Part shown: positions 12,182 through 21,489 of the stretch, one piece after another
Layout of the letters: every line of letters starts with the position of its first letter
Numbering within the stretch: position 1 is the first letter of the stretch
NCBI RefSeq assembly: GCF_009469605.1
Contig: NZ_SSXU01000001.1
Location: 248,001-312,000 of the forward strand
Reading direction: 5' to 3'
DNA length: 64,000 bases
Source: Zoogloea sp. 1C4
Lineage (GTDB): Bacteria > Pseudomonadota > Gammaproteobacteria > Burkholderiales > Rhodocyclaceae
Made by a program: the position numbers and the translations under genes
The notes under the pieces: generated by a model
Told to the model about the DNA's origin: nothing
Database searches by the model: none
What the model saw: the letters and a program-made list of their open reading frames with translations, nothing else

Positions 12182-13486
12182 TCAGTCGACAGTACGCGAA
12201 CGGGCCACCGCGGTGTCGAGGGCGAGCTTGGAAGGCTTGCGGTCTTCCCACACGGATTCCAGTTCTTCCTCGATGATGCGGCGCACGGCGGCGCGCTGCG
12301 GGTAGGAACTCGCCTTGGAGGCGGCCGTCACCGGCTTGTTGGTGAGCTGCTTCACGCCAACGTGGATGTTGACCAGATCGGCAGCCAGCAGGCGGCTCTC
12401 GGAAGCCAGCAGGCCCGCGCGGTTGAGGGGCAGGTAACCGGCGTTGCGTTGCCATTCGACCTGGCTTTCACCGGTCAGCCAGAAATTGACGAAGCGGGCG
12501 ACAGCCTTGTACTCGGCGGGCTTCTTGCCGGCGGCAACCCACATGGCCGGGCCATCGGCGAGGGTGTTCTGGGGCGCGCCGTAGTATTCCTCGTGGTAAG
12601 GCAGCGTCGCGACGCCGACCTTGAAGCTGGCCTCACGCTGCAGGGTCGGCCACACGCCGGAGGCGGCGGTCAGCACCGCGCACTCGCCGTTCGAGAAGTG
12701 CTCGATGGCCTCTTCGTCACGACCGAAGAGCTGCAGGTAGCGGGCCTTGTACCAGGACGAGAGCATCGCCACGTGCTTGACTTCGAGCATGCCGTTGATG
12801 GCGAGGGAGGTCTTCTTGCCTTCGGTCACGACCGGCTCGTTGTGCCAGGCGCTCATGTTCTCGACAAGGATCCAGGCCGGCTGGGTGGTGGTGTAGGGGC
12901 AGGCCTGGCCGTTGGCGACAACCTTGCCGAGGGCGGCCTGGAGTTCCTGCCAGGTCTTGGGCGGGACCTCCGGATCGAGACCGGCGGCCTTGAAGGCGTC
13001 CTTGTTGTAGAACATGACCGGGGTGGACAGACCCACCGGCAGCGCGATCAGGCGCTTCTGGGCGTCGAACGGGGTCGGGGTCATCATCGCCGGGGCGCGC
13101 AGGGTTTCCATCGCCACGCCGGCTTCCTTCATGACCTGATGGAGCGGACGATAGCGCTGCGGGCCGGACAGGAAGGCGGGCAGATCGCGCTCGCCGAGGA
13201 TCATCAGGTGCGGCGTGGCGCCGGCGTTCCAGGCGCGATCGTGGATGACGATCTTCGGGCCGTTCGGGTTGCCGGCGTTGTAGCGGTCGACCAGCTTCTG
13301 AAGCTGCGCGCCCTTGTCGGCGCCGAGGCTATGAACCAGCTCGATCTCGGTTGCCGCGACGTCGGCAACGGCCGCGGCCTTGGGCGCCTCGGCCTTGGCG
13401 GCGGGCTTCTTGGGGGCGGCGACGGCGGCATTGACGCACAGACCGGCGATGGCTGCGCACAGGGCGGTACGGCTGAATTTGATCAT
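12182..13486 (-). CDS. ugpB: sn-Glycerol-3-phosphate-type ABC transporter periplasmic binding protein
   Basis: A 434-residue extracellular solute-binding protein (SBP_bac_1). It has a signal peptide (1-24, cut after AAVAA) and then a Lys/Ala-rich spacer of about 20 residues before the mature fold (IELVHSLGADKGAQLQKLV). The family delivers glycerol-3-phosphate or glycerophosphodiesters to UgpAE/C. ATG 13486-13484 places the start at the signal peptide. Permease and ATPase genes are absent from both sides, so it depends on a transporter elsewhere. The adjacent ugpQ supports the substrate assignment. Confidence 0.82.
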   Translation of the reverse strand: MIKFSRTALCAAIAGLCVNAAVAAPKKPAAKAEAPKAAAVADVAATEIELVHSLGADKGAQLQKLVDRYNAGNPNGPKIVIHDRAWNAGATPHLMILGERDLPAFLSGPQRYRPLHQVMKEAGVAMETLRAPAMMTPTPFDAQKRLIALPVGLSTPVMFYNKDAFKAAGLDPEVPPKTWQELQAALGKVVANGQACPYTTTQPAWILVENMSAWHNEPVVTEGKKTSLAINGMLEVKHVAMLSSWYKARYLQLFGRDEEAIEHFSNGECAVLTAASGVWPTLQREASFKVGVATLPYHEEYYGAPQNTLADGPAMWVAAGKKPAEYKAVARFVNFWLTGESQVEWQRNAGYLPLNRAGLLASESRLLAADLVNIHVGVKQLTNKPVTAASKASSYPQRAAVRRIIEEELESVWEDRKPSKLALDTAVARSRTVD

Positions 13487-13631
13487 GGGAGTCGTGTCAG
13501 GGGATAAATCGGAACAACAGCGGATTATAAAGCCCGACCCGGGCATCTCGATGGCAACTTGCAAGCGAATGTTCAAGTCCTCACCACGGGCGCCGTTGAC
13601 CTTGCAGCGCCTATTGATCGCCTTTTCCGCC

Positions 13632-14099
13632 ATGACCCGACCCGCCCTGCCCCTCGTTTTCGGACTCATGATCGCCACCGCCGCCCTAGCCGGCTGCGAT
13701 CGCCTCGGCATACCCGATCCGGCCAAGACCGAGGCCCAGTCGGAGGCGGATGGCAAAGCCGTGGGCAGCGCCTGCCGGCATGCCGGGCGCGCCATCGAGG
13801 ATTGCTTCACCCTCAACCCCACCGCCCAGCGGGCGGCAGTTTTTGCCGGCTGGAAGGAAATGAACGACTACATGGCCGAGAACAAGATCGCCGAGGTCGC
13901 GCCGCAGCTTCCCCCGCCTCCGCCGCCGGGCGCCGCCAAACCGGCCAAGGCAAAGCACGCCAAGGGCGAAGGGGGCGACGAAGGGGAAAAGAAATCCGGC
14001 GCCGAGGGCGAATCCGCCGACGGGAGCCACGCCAAGGCCGATGAAGCGCCGGCCGCCGAGCCGGAAACGCCCCGCAAGCGCCGCCGTCAGGCGGAGTGA
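13632..14099 (+). CDS. Hypothetical lipoprotein with Lys/Ala/Glu-rich tail
   Basis: A 155-residue protein with a lipoprotein signal (MTRPALPLVFGLMIATAALAGC; lipobox LAGC, Cys22). A short Cys-containing region follows (SACRHAGRAIEDCF, possible disulfide), then a low-complexity Pro/Lys/Ala/Glu tail from about residue 95. ATG 13632 is chosen because it puts the signal at the N-terminus. It converges with the EAL gene and overlaps its end by 13 bases. No family recognised. Confidence 0.7.
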   Translation: MTRPALPLVFGLMIATAALAGCDRLGIPDPAKTEAQSEADGKAVGSACRHAGRAIEDCFTLNPTAQRAAVFAGWKEMNDYMAENKIAEVAPQLPPPPPPGAAKPAKAKHAKGEGGDEGEKKSGAEGESADGSHAKADEAPAAEPETPRKRRRQAE

Positions 14100-15889
14100 G
14101 CGACGCCCTCCCCGGACGTCTTCCACCACGCCACGAAGTCATCCACCGACATCGCCGGCGCGTAGTGATAGCCCTGGGCGCAGTTGCAGCCCATCTCCAG
14201 CAGCACCGCCTCGGTCTCGGCCGTCTCGACGCCTTCGGCCACCACCTCCAGCCCGAAGGTGTGGGCGATGCGCACCATCAGCTCGACGATCGCCCGGTCG
14301 TTGTCGGACGCGGTGATGCGCTCGACGAAGGATTTGTCGAGCTTGACCTCGCTCACCGGCAGGCGCCGCAAGTAGTCCATCGACGAGTAGCCGGTGCCGA
14401 AATCATCCAGGGCCAGCCGGCCGCCGCCCTGGCGCAGGGCCTCGAGGGTACGCACCGACATGCCCTCGCCCGACACCAGCCCGCCTTCGGTGATCTCGAA
14501 GCACAGCCGTGACGGCGCCACGCGCCAGGTGTCGCAGGTCTGGCGGATGAAAATCGGCAGTTCGGAATCCCGCAGATCTTCGGCCACGATGTTCACCGAC
14601 ACCCGCACGCCACAGCCGGCGGTGGCCAGCGCGGCGAGGATCTGTGCCGCCTGCTGGATCGCCCAGCGGGACAGCACCGGCATCAGGCCGATGCGCTCGA
14701 CCACCCGCAGGATCTCGGGCGGCGGCACGGCGCGGCCATCCGCCCGCGACCAGCGCAGCAGCGCCTCGGCGCCCACCACCCGGCGGGACGGGAGTTCGAC
14801 CTGGGGTTGCAGGTAGAGCTGGAAATGCTGGGCTTCGAGGGCCCGGGCGACTTCCATCTCGAAATTGGCGTCGTCCTCGGCGCGCACCACCACTTCGCCG
14901 CCGTAGACGTCGAAGGGCTGGCCGGTGGAGCGGGCCACCACCAGCGCGGCGCGGGCAGCCTGCTCGAGGCCGAGGGGGTCGCCGGCGTGTTCGGGCGCCC
15001 AGGCGCCGCCGGAATAAAAGCGCCCACGCAGGGCCGGGAAGTTGTTGGAGCGCAACACCTCGCAGGCGTCCACCAGCTTGTGGCCGGCCAGGGAAACCTG
15101 GGCCGGGTGATGCAGATCGGGCAGGATCGCCGCCCAGGCGTCATCGCCCAGGGCGCACAGGATGTCGCTGGGGCGCAGCATCGAGCGCATCACCTCAGAC
15201 AGGGCGAGGCGCAGCTGGTCGCGCTCGTCGAGGGCCAGCACGTCGGCCGAGCGGCCCCACTCCACCTGCACGATCACCAGCCCGAGCTGCCGCCCGGCGC
15301 CGATCCTGTCGAGGCGATCGGAGAGCAGCATCAGGAAACGCCGACGGTTGGGAATCCCCAGCACCGGGTCGCCGTCTTCGGCCGACAGGCGGAAGGACTG
15401 CTCGTGCTCGATGGCCACGTCGGACAGCAGTCCGCCCAGACACCAGCCGAGGCGCACCAGCGCGTTGAGGATGTCGAGCTCGAGCCGATAGACCATCGCC
15501 CGCTCGCCAAACAGGCGCTGCTGGCACAGGGCGATGAGCGCCTCGATGGCGACGAACGGGAACTCCGCCACCGCGCCCGCCAGATAGCACTCGGCCCAGC
15601 GGGCGGCGAGGCCCGCCGGCCAGCCCGGAGTGAAATCCCATTCGGAGATGCGCGCCAGATCCCTGCAGAAATCCCGCAGGGCCGGCTCGACCGTGCCGTC
15701 GGAAATGCCCGCATCGGCCAGATGGAGCCGCTCCAGCAGCGCCTGAGCCATGTCGGATGCGTCGACGATGCGACCGAAGGCCCGGACCGCCGCCTGCTCG
15801 CCCTGGCCGAGGCCGTAGCGGAGGAGCAGACGCTTCAGCACGTCATCATCGACGACGTAACTGTAATGGCGGTCAAAGGGCGAAACCAT
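14087..15889 (-). CDS. EAL-domain protein with degenerate GGDEF domain
   Basis: A 600-residue predicted cyclic-di-GMP phosphodiesterase. An N-terminal helical region (1-180) precedes a GGDEF-like domain (about 185-335) whose signature is GDDAW instead of GGDEF, so it should not make c-di-GMP. The EAL domain (about 345-595) keeps E375-A-L, NIVAEDL, FEITE, DDFGTGYSS and AEGVET, the metal- and substrate-binding residues, so it is probably active. Start ATG 15889-15887 lies 6 bases after the HD-GYP stop, which implies translational coupling. It shares an operon with an HD-GYP protein and an aldo/keto reductase. Confidence 0.88.
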   Translation of the reverse strand: MVSPFDRHYSYVVDDDVLKRLLLRYGLGQGEQAAVRAFGRIVDASDMAQALLERLHLADAGISDGTVEPALRDFCRDLARISEWDFTPGWPAGLAARWAECYLAGAVAEFPFVAIEALIALCQQRLFGERAMVYRLELDILNALVRLGWCLGGLLSDVAIEHEQSFRLSAEDGDPVLGIPNRRRFLMLLSDRLDRIGAGRQLGLVIVQVEWGRSADVLALDERDQLRLALSEVMRSMLRPSDILCALGDDAWAAILPDLHHPAQVSLAGHKLVDACEVLRSNNFPALRGRFYSGGAWAPEHAGDPLGLEQAARAALVVARSTGQPFDVYGGEVVVRAEDDANFEMEVARALEAQHFQLYLQPQVELPSRRVVGAEALLRWSRADGRAVPPPEILRVVERIGLMPVLSRWAIQQAAQILAALATAGCGVRVSVNIVAEDLRDSELPIFIRQTCDTWRVAPSRLCFEITEGGLVSGEGMSVRTLEALRQGGGRLALDDFGTGYSSMDYLRRLPVSEVKLDKSFVERITASDNDRAIVELMVRIAHTFGLEVVAEGVETAETEAVLLEMGCNCAQGYHYAPAMSVDDFVAWWKTSGEGVAHSA

Positions 15890-15894
15890 GCGTG

Positions 15895-17472
15895 CTACGC
15901 CAGGTAGAACTCGGAAGGCTCGACGCCATAGGCGCCGGGCGGCAGGGCCCGGATGATGGCGTAGGGTTCGCCGGTTGCGGAAGGCAGATCGTAGAGCAGG
16001 TCGAGGGTGTGGGGGTAAGGGTTGGGTTTCTTGTCGGGGCCGAGCAGGATCATCACCCGCGGCTTGAGGCGCCGGATACGGTTCTGGGCGACCACCACCG
16101 CCACCTCGCCGGAGTTGAGTTCGACCAGCGTACCCACCGGATAAAGGCCGATGCACTGGACGAACTGATCCACGGTGCTCTCGGAAAAGCACGTACCCCG
16201 CTGGGCGCGCACCGCGTCGAGGGCCGACTGGGAGCTCGCCGCCTCGCCATAGGGCCGCTCGCGGGTCATCGCGCAGTAGATGTCGCAGATGCCGGCGATC
16301 TCGCCCATCAGCCCGACCTCGTTGCCCTTCAGGCCATGGGGATAGCCGCTGCCGTCGCAGCGTTCGTGGTGGCGGGCGACGATCTCGAGCACCTGGGGCG
16401 TGGCGTGGGGCGAATCCGCCAGAACCTGCAGGGAATACTCCACGTGGGTCTTGAAGATCTCGTATTCCCGCGGCGACACCGGCCCGGCCTTCTGCAGCAG
16501 GCGCACCGGCAGGCGCAGCTTGCCCACGTCCTGCAGCATGCCGGCCATGCCGAGGGCGGCGATGGATTCTTCACCGAGACCCAGGTAGCGACCGAAGATC
16601 ATCACGTGGGCCGACACATCAAGGGAATGGTCGTAGCTGTACTGGTCGGTCTGCCGGAGCCGCGAGAGCCACACCAGCGCGTCCGGGTTGCGGGCGACGC
16701 TCAGCACCAGCTCGGACACCACGCCGCGCAGCCGTTCGAGATCCGGATTGAGGCTGCGCTGGACATCCTGGGCCACCTGCTCCAGCAGCATGTGAGCCTC
16801 GTCGACCAGCGGCAAGGCGGCCACGATTTCCTCTTCGACCGGCACGGTGGGTGCGGTGTGGACCATGCCGACTCCACCGACGCCCGGACCACGACCGTCG
16901 TCCTCGACCGTCAGGCGGGCGCTGCCACGCCGGCCCGGCCCACTGCTGCCGGTGATGAAGGGGCGGCCGGAAGCACCGGCGAGATAATCGTCGGGCCGGG
17001 ATTCGGCCACGCCCTGGGGACGCGCCGCCGGGGCATCGGGATAGATGTGACACCAGGGCGCCGACGAGGTACCGCCTTCGTCGGCCGCCTGCTCACGGTT
17101 CGCGGCCCGCAGGGAACGCAGCAACGCGAAGAAGTCGGTCGGACGGCGACGCACTTCCGACGGCACCTGAAAGGAGGCCAGCGAGGGATTGCGCTCGGGC
17201 TTATCGGCATCCGCCTCGGGCGCAGGCGCACGCCAGGCATCGCCGGCCGACCGGGCCCGATCCACATAGACAAAGCGGCAGACACTGCGCAACTGGTCCA
17301 GCGTCGCCTGATCCTCGACCAGGAAGCCCTGGAGCAGGAACGGCGACTCCAGCCACGGACGATCCAGCTCGGAAACGAACATGCCAATCCGCACGTCCTG
17401 AGCCGCCACAATTTCCTTCAACACACCCTCCCCAAAATGGGCGCCCACACACACACGCGGGCGACCCGGCAT
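15895..17472 (-). CDS. HD-GYP domain protein with DUF3391 N-terminal domain
   Basis: A 525-residue protein. The N-terminal DUF3391 region (about 15-160) precedes the HD-GYP domain (about 265-480). HHERCDGSGYPHGL, the GYP signature, is intact. The HD signature reads LQDVGK: Gln314 replaces the metal-binding His before Asp315. Whether it still hydrolyses c-di-GMP is therefore doubtful; it could act as a c-di-GMP receptor. Its ATG directly abuts the aldo/keto reductase stop (TAAATG) and the EAL gene follows within 6 bases. Confidence 0.88.
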   Translation of the reverse strand: MPGRPRVCVGAHFGEGVLKEIVAAQDVRIGMFVSELDRPWLESPFLLQGFLVEDQATLDQLRSVCRFVYVDRARSAGDAWRAPAPEADADKPERNPSLASFQVPSEVRRRPTDFFALLRSLRAANREQAADEGGTSSAPWCHIYPDAPAARPQGVAESRPDDYLAGASGRPFITGSSGPGRRGSARLTVEDDGRGPGVGGVGMVHTAPTVPVEEEIVAALPLVDEAHMLLEQVAQDVQRSLNPDLERLRGVVSELVLSVARNPDALVWLSRLRQTDQYSYDHSLDVSAHVMIFGRYLGLGEESIAALGMAGMLQDVGKLRLPVRLLQKAGPVSPREYEIFKTHVEYSLQVLADSPHATPQVLEIVARHHERCDGSGYPHGLKGNEVGLMGEIAGICDIYCAMTRERPYGEAASSQSALDAVRAQRGTCFSESTVDQFVQCIGLYPVGTLVELNSGEVAVVVAQNRIRRLKPRVMILLGPDKKPNPYPHTLDLLYDLPSATGEPYAIIRALPPGAYGVEPSEFYLA

Positions 17473-18510
17473 TTACGGCGCTGGATTCGTAAACTTGAGA
17501 TGCAGAGCATCAATTTCGGCAACCACCTCGGGATCAAGCTTGCGGGCGCAGGCTTTCAGGTTGGCCTCCAGCTGGGCAAGCGTGGTCGCGCCGACGATGG
17601 TGCTGCCCACGAACGGCCGGCTCGCCACGAAGGCCACCGCCAGTTCGGCGGGCGTCATCCCGTATCGATGAGCCAGCGCGGCGTAGGCGGCTACCGCCGG
17701 CGCCACGCCGGGTTTGTCGTAGCGCTGGCCGAAGCCCGGAAAGAGCGTCATCCGGCCATCGGACGGCGGATTGTCGAGATATTTGCCCGACAGCAACCCG
17801 AAGGCCAGCACCGAATACGGCAGCAGGCTCACGTTCTCGCGGAAGCACACTTCCGCCAGGGTCTGCTCGAAGACCCGGTTCATCAGGTTGTAGGCGTTCT
17901 GCACCGACACCACGCGGGCGAGACCCTGCTCGTCGGCAGCGCGGAGGAATTCCATCACCCCCCACGGATGCTCGTTGGAGAGCCCGACGTGGCGGATCTT
18001 GCCCTCCTTCACCAACTCGCCGAGGGTCGCCATCTGCTCGCGGATCGGCGTGCACTCGCGCTCGGTACCCTGATCGAAGCGCCACTGGCCGAACATCGGC
18101 TGGTTACGGTCGGGCCAGTGGATCTGGTATAGATCGATGTAATCGGTGCCCAGGCGGCGCAGACTGCCCTCCACCGCGTCGCGGATGGTCTCGCGGCCGT
18201 TGGACAGCGGGCCGCCGCGGATCCATCCAAGGGCGCGGCCGGCGGAAGTGAACTTGGTGGCCAGCACCACGGAGTCGCGGGCGCGGCCCTTGAGCCAGCT
18301 ACCGACGATCTTCTCGGTCGCACCGCTGGTCTCGGCCTTCGGCGGCACCGGATACATCTCGGCGGTATCGATGAAATTGACGCCCGCGGCAAAGGCAGCA
18401 TCCAGCTGGGCATGGGCCTCGGCTTCGGAATTCTGCTGCCCGAAGGTCATCGTGCCGAGGCACACGGACGACACCAGCAGATCACTGGCGCCAAGCTTGC
18501 GGTACTCCAT
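17473..18510 (-). CDS. tas: Aldo/keto reductase (Tas-like)
   Basis: A 345-residue NADP(H)-dependent oxidoreductase with a TIM-barrel fold. It begins MEYRKLGASDLLVSSVCLGTMTFG. Catalytic-tetrad positions are visible as Asp/Tyr in FIDTAEMYPVPP, Lys in VLATKF and His in LYQIHWPDRN. The NADP-binding end reads GSTIVGATTLAQL. GGAG lies 10 bases before ATG. It is first in a leftward operon with two c-di-GMP proteins; no biochemical link is obvious. Confidence 0.88.
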   Translation of the reverse strand: MEYRKLGASDLLVSSVCLGTMTFGQQNSEAEAHAQLDAAFAAGVNFIDTAEMYPVPPKAETSGATEKIVGSWLKGRARDSVVLATKFTSAGRALGWIRGGPLSNGRETIRDAVEGSLRRLGTDYIDLYQIHWPDRNQPMFGQWRFDQGTERECTPIREQMATLGELVKEGKIRHVGLSNEHPWGVMEFLRAADEQGLARVVSVQNAYNLMNRVFEQTLAEVCFRENVSLLPYSVLAFGLLSGKYLDNPPSDGRMTLFPGFGQRYDKPGVAPAVAAYAALAHRYGMTPAELAVAFVASRPFVGSTIVGATTLAQLEANLKACARKLDPEVVAEIDALHLKFTNPAP

Positions 18511-18700
18511 CAGACAAATCTCCACAAAAACGGCGGCAAAGGCGGGGCGCACGGGAGGGTACGCGATGATCGGTTATCATCCGGGCCAAGCGCCGTCCGG
18601 CGCACGAACAGTCCGGATGCCGGGTGGGTCTGCATGTTCCGGATCGCCCACCCCTGATATTACACCTGACACCGCCGCCATCCGCCCCGGTTACAAATCC

Positions 18701-19798
18701 ATGACGTCCGCCCCCTCGCCCTGCGCCGCCCTCGGCATCCTGGTGCAATGCCGCCCCGGTTTCGAAGCCGACGCCAGCGCCGAACTCACCGTCGCAGCCC
18801 GTGCCGCGCGGCTCGGTGGCGACGCCGACACCCAGCCGGGGAGCGGCTTCGTGGTGTTCGAGCTCACCACGCCCGAGGCCCACGACGTGATCCGCCGCCG
18901 TCTCGACCTGGCCCGGCTGATCTTCAGCCGCCAGGCCTTCCAGGTGCTGGCGGTGGTTGATGACCTGCCCGACCGCGACCGCCTCACGCCGCTCCGCGAA
19001 GCCATCGCCGCCACCGGCGAGCGCTTCTCGGCGCTGCTGCCCGAAACCCCGGACACCAACGACGGCAAGGAGCAATCCGGCTTCCTGCGCCGCTTCGGCC
19101 CGCTGCTCGAAGACGCCCTCGCCAAGGACGGCCTGCTGCGTCCGGATTCGCCCCACCTGCCGCGCCTGCCGCGCCTGCACGTGTTCTTCGAAGGCCCCCG
19201 GCGCGCCTGGCTGGGCGTCAGCCTCGCCAGCGAGGGCTCCGCCTGGCCGATGGGCATCCCGCGCCTGCGCATGCCCAAGGAGGCGCCGAGCCGCTCGACC
19301 CTCAAGCTGGCCGAAGCCTTCCTCACGCTGCTTACCGCCGAAGAACAGAAATCCACCCTGCGCCCCGGCCTCACCGCGGTCGACCTGGGCGCGGCGCCCG
19401 GCGGCTGGAGCTGGCAGCTCGCCAGCCGCGGCATCCGTGTCACCGCCATCGACAACGGCCCGCTCGCCCCCTCCGCCATCGCCACCGGCCTGATCGAACA
19501 CCTGCGCGCCGACGGCTTCACCTGGAAGCCCAAGAAGGCCGTGGACTGGCTGGTCTGCGACATGGTCGAGCAGCCCTCCCGGATCGCCCCGCTGATCGCC
19601 GACTGGTTCGCCACCGGGCGTTGCCGGCGCAGCATCTTCAACCTCAAGCTGCCCATGAAGCGCCGCCACGAGGAAGTGGAACGCTGCCGCGCCCTGATCG
19701 ACGCCCGCCTGTCCGCCGCCGGGATCAAATACATTATGCGAATCAAGCACCTTTACCATGATCGCGAAGAGGTCACGTGCTATCTCACGCGGCGCTAG
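18701..19798 (+). CDS. rlmM: 23S rRNA (cytidine-2498-2'-O)-methyltransferase RlmM
   Basis: A 365-residue SAM-dependent methyltransferase. An N-terminal THUMP-type region (1-170) precedes a Rossmann MTase domain with the SAM loop DLGAAPGGWSWQL (about residue 227), the catalytic Lys/Asp/Lys/Glu positions in the segment around VCDM and FNLKLPMKRRHEEV, and a C-terminal KHLYHDREEVTCYL. It modifies C2498 of 23S rRNA. ATG 18701 fits the usual length. It stands alone ahead of rhlE. Confidence 0.92.
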   Translation: MTSAPSPCAALGILVQCRPGFEADASAELTVAARAARLGGDADTQPGSGFVVFELTTPEAHDVIRRRLDLARLIFSRQAFQVLAVVDDLPDRDRLTPLREAIAATGERFSALLPETPDTNDGKEQSGFLRRFGPLLEDALAKDGLLRPDSPHLPRLPRLHVFFEGPRRAWLGVSLASEGSAWPMGIPRLRMPKEAPSRSTLKLAEAFLTLLTAEEQKSTLRPGLTAVDLGAAPGGWSWQLASRGIRVTAIDNGPLAPSAIATGLIEHLRADGFTWKPKKAVDWLVCDMVEQPSRIAPLIADWFATGRCRRSIFNLKLPMKRRHEEVERCRALIDARLSAAGIKYIMRIKHLYHDREEVTCYLTRR

Positions 19799-19878
19799 GG
19801 CGTGCGCGATGTATAATGTCTGACTGTTTTTATGGTGCACCGCAGTAAAGTGGCGGCACCCACAACGTGACCACACCC

Positions 19879-21387
19879 ATGTCGTTCTCCGAACTCGGCC
19901 TCATTCCCGAAATCCTGCAAGCCGTCACCGATGCCGGCTACACCACGCCGACGCCCATCCAGCGTCAGGCGATCCCGGTCGTCCTCGCCGGCCACGACGT
20001 CATGGGCGGCGCCCAGACGGGCACCGGCAAGACCGCAGGTTTCACCCTGCCGCTGCTCAACCGTCTTGCCCGCCACGCCAGCACCTCGACCAGCCCCGCC
20101 CGCCACCCGGTGCGCGCCCTGATCCTGGCCCCGACGCGCGAGCTCGCGATGCAGGTCTACGAGTCGGTCAAGATGTATTCAAAGCATGTCCCCCTGCGCA
20201 GCACCTGCATCTACGGTGGCGTGGACATGAACCCCCAGATCCAGGAACTGCGCCGCGGCATCGAGATCGTGGTGGCCACCCCCGGCCGCCTGCTCGACCA
20301 CGTGCAGCAGAAGACCATTGCCCTCGGGCAGGTCGAGTTCCTGATCCTCGACGAAGCCGACCGCATGCTCGACATGGGCTTCATCCCGGACATCCGCCGC
20401 ATCCTCGCGCTGCTGCCGGCCAACCGCCAGAGCCTGCTGTTCTCCGCCACCTTCTCGGACGAGATCAAGAAGCTCGCCGACCAGATGCTGAAGAACCCGC
20501 AGCTCATCGAAGTCGCCCGCCGCAACATGGTCAGCGAGACCATCGACCACGTGGTGCACCCGGTGTCCAGCGGCCTCAAGCGCAACCTGCTGGCCCACAT
20601 CGTCCGCCACGAAGACGAAACCAACCAGGTGCTGGTCTTCGTCGATACCAAGTTCGCCTGCAGCCGCCTTGCCCACTTCCTCGAACGCCACGGCATCTCG
20701 GCCGATTCGATCCACGGCGACAAGAGCCAGCAGGCCCGCACCGAAACCCTCGAAAACTTCAAGAGCGGCAAGGTGCGCGTGCTTGTCGCCACCGACGTGG
20801 CCGCCCGTGGCCTCGACATCGAAGACCTGCCCTCGGTCATCAACTTCGAATTGCCCCACACCGCCGAAGACTACGTCCACCGCATCGGCCGCACCGGCCG
20901 GGCCGGCAAGAAGGGCAAGGCCGTGTCGCTGGTGAGCTCCGAAGAGCGTCACCGCCTCGCCGACATCCAGAAGCTCATCAAACTGGAGATCCGCCAGGAA
21001 GTGGTCCCCGGCTACGATCCCGAGCCCGACTTCTTCGACGCCGAAGGCGGCAAGCGCCGTCGCAGCAGCGGCAGTAGCAGTAGCGCCCCGTCGTCGTCCG
21101 CCGCACCGCGCGCCGCCGAAGGCAGCAGCGAGCGCCGCAAGCGCTCCGAGCGCGAGCCGCGGGAAGCCCGTGAAACCCGCGAGCCCCGTGAGCGCAGCCC
21201 GCGTTCGCGCCAGCCCTCGCACATCGCCCCGGACGGCTTCGACTTCAGCAAGCCCTACGAGCAGCGCAACCCCGCCGGTGAAGCCGGCAGCACCGAAGGC
21301 GATTCCGCCATCGCCGAGCTGCGCAGCGGCCAGAAGCCCCAGCGGCCGATCGCCTTCCTCCTCGGCGGCCTGGGCCGCAAGCACTAA
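19879..21387 (+). CDS. rhlE: DEAD-box ATP-dependent RNA helicase RhlE
   Basis: A 502-residue DEAD-box helicase. All motifs are present: Q motif (TPIQRQAIP), I (AQTGTGKT), Ia (PTRELAMQV), Ib (TPGRLL), II (DEAD), III (SAT), IV-VI ending HRIGRTGRAG. The core is about 375 residues. A low-complexity Ser/Arg/Glu-rich tail (about 395-450) with many RE/PRE repeats is the typical basic RhlE tail that binds RNA. ATG 19879 gives the canonical N-terminus MSFSELGL; GTG 19867 would add four residues, and neither start has a strong Shine-Dalgarno sequence. Confidence 0.93.
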   Translation: MSFSELGLIPEILQAVTDAGYTTPTPIQRQAIPVVLAGHDVMGGAQTGTGKTAGFTLPLLNRLARHASTSTSPARHPVRALILAPTRELAMQVYESVKMYSKHVPLRSTCIYGGVDMNPQIQELRRGIEIVVATPGRLLDHVQQKTIALGQVEFLILDEADRMLDMGFIPDIRRILALLPANRQSLLFSATFSDEIKKLADQMLKNPQLIEVARRNMVSETIDHVVHPVSSGLKRNLLAHIVRHEDETNQVLVFVDTKFACSRLAHFLERHGISADSIHGDKSQQARTETLENFKSGKVRVLVATDVAARGLDIEDLPSVINFELPHTAEDYVHRIGRTGRAGKKGKAVSLVSSEERHRLADIQKLIKLEIRQEVVPGYDPEPDFFDAEGGKRRRSSGSSSSAPSSSAAPRAAEGSSERRKRSEREPREARETREPRERSPRSRQPSHIAPDGFDFSKPYEQRNPAGEAGSTEGDSAIAELRSGQKPQRPIAFLLGGLGRKH

Positions 21388-21399
21388 GCATCACCCTCC

Positions 21400-21420
21400 C
21401 CGCCCGGCCCCGCCGGGCGG
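21400..21420. terminator. GC-rich hairpin after rhlE
   Basis: CCGCCCGGC and GCCGGGCGG pair perfectly around a CCC loop, 12 bases after the rhlE stop. No T tract follows, so termination is likely but not certain. Confidence 0.4.
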
Positions 21421-21489
21421 TGTCCGCCAGAAATCCCTCTTCGCATCAAAAGCATTGCCACCGAGCACTACCTGGCGGCAAGCGCACCC

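Noticed and set aside
18482..19876. Long leftward frame opposite rlmM
   Set aside because: Gly/Gln/Arg-rich shadow of a clear methyltransferase gene.
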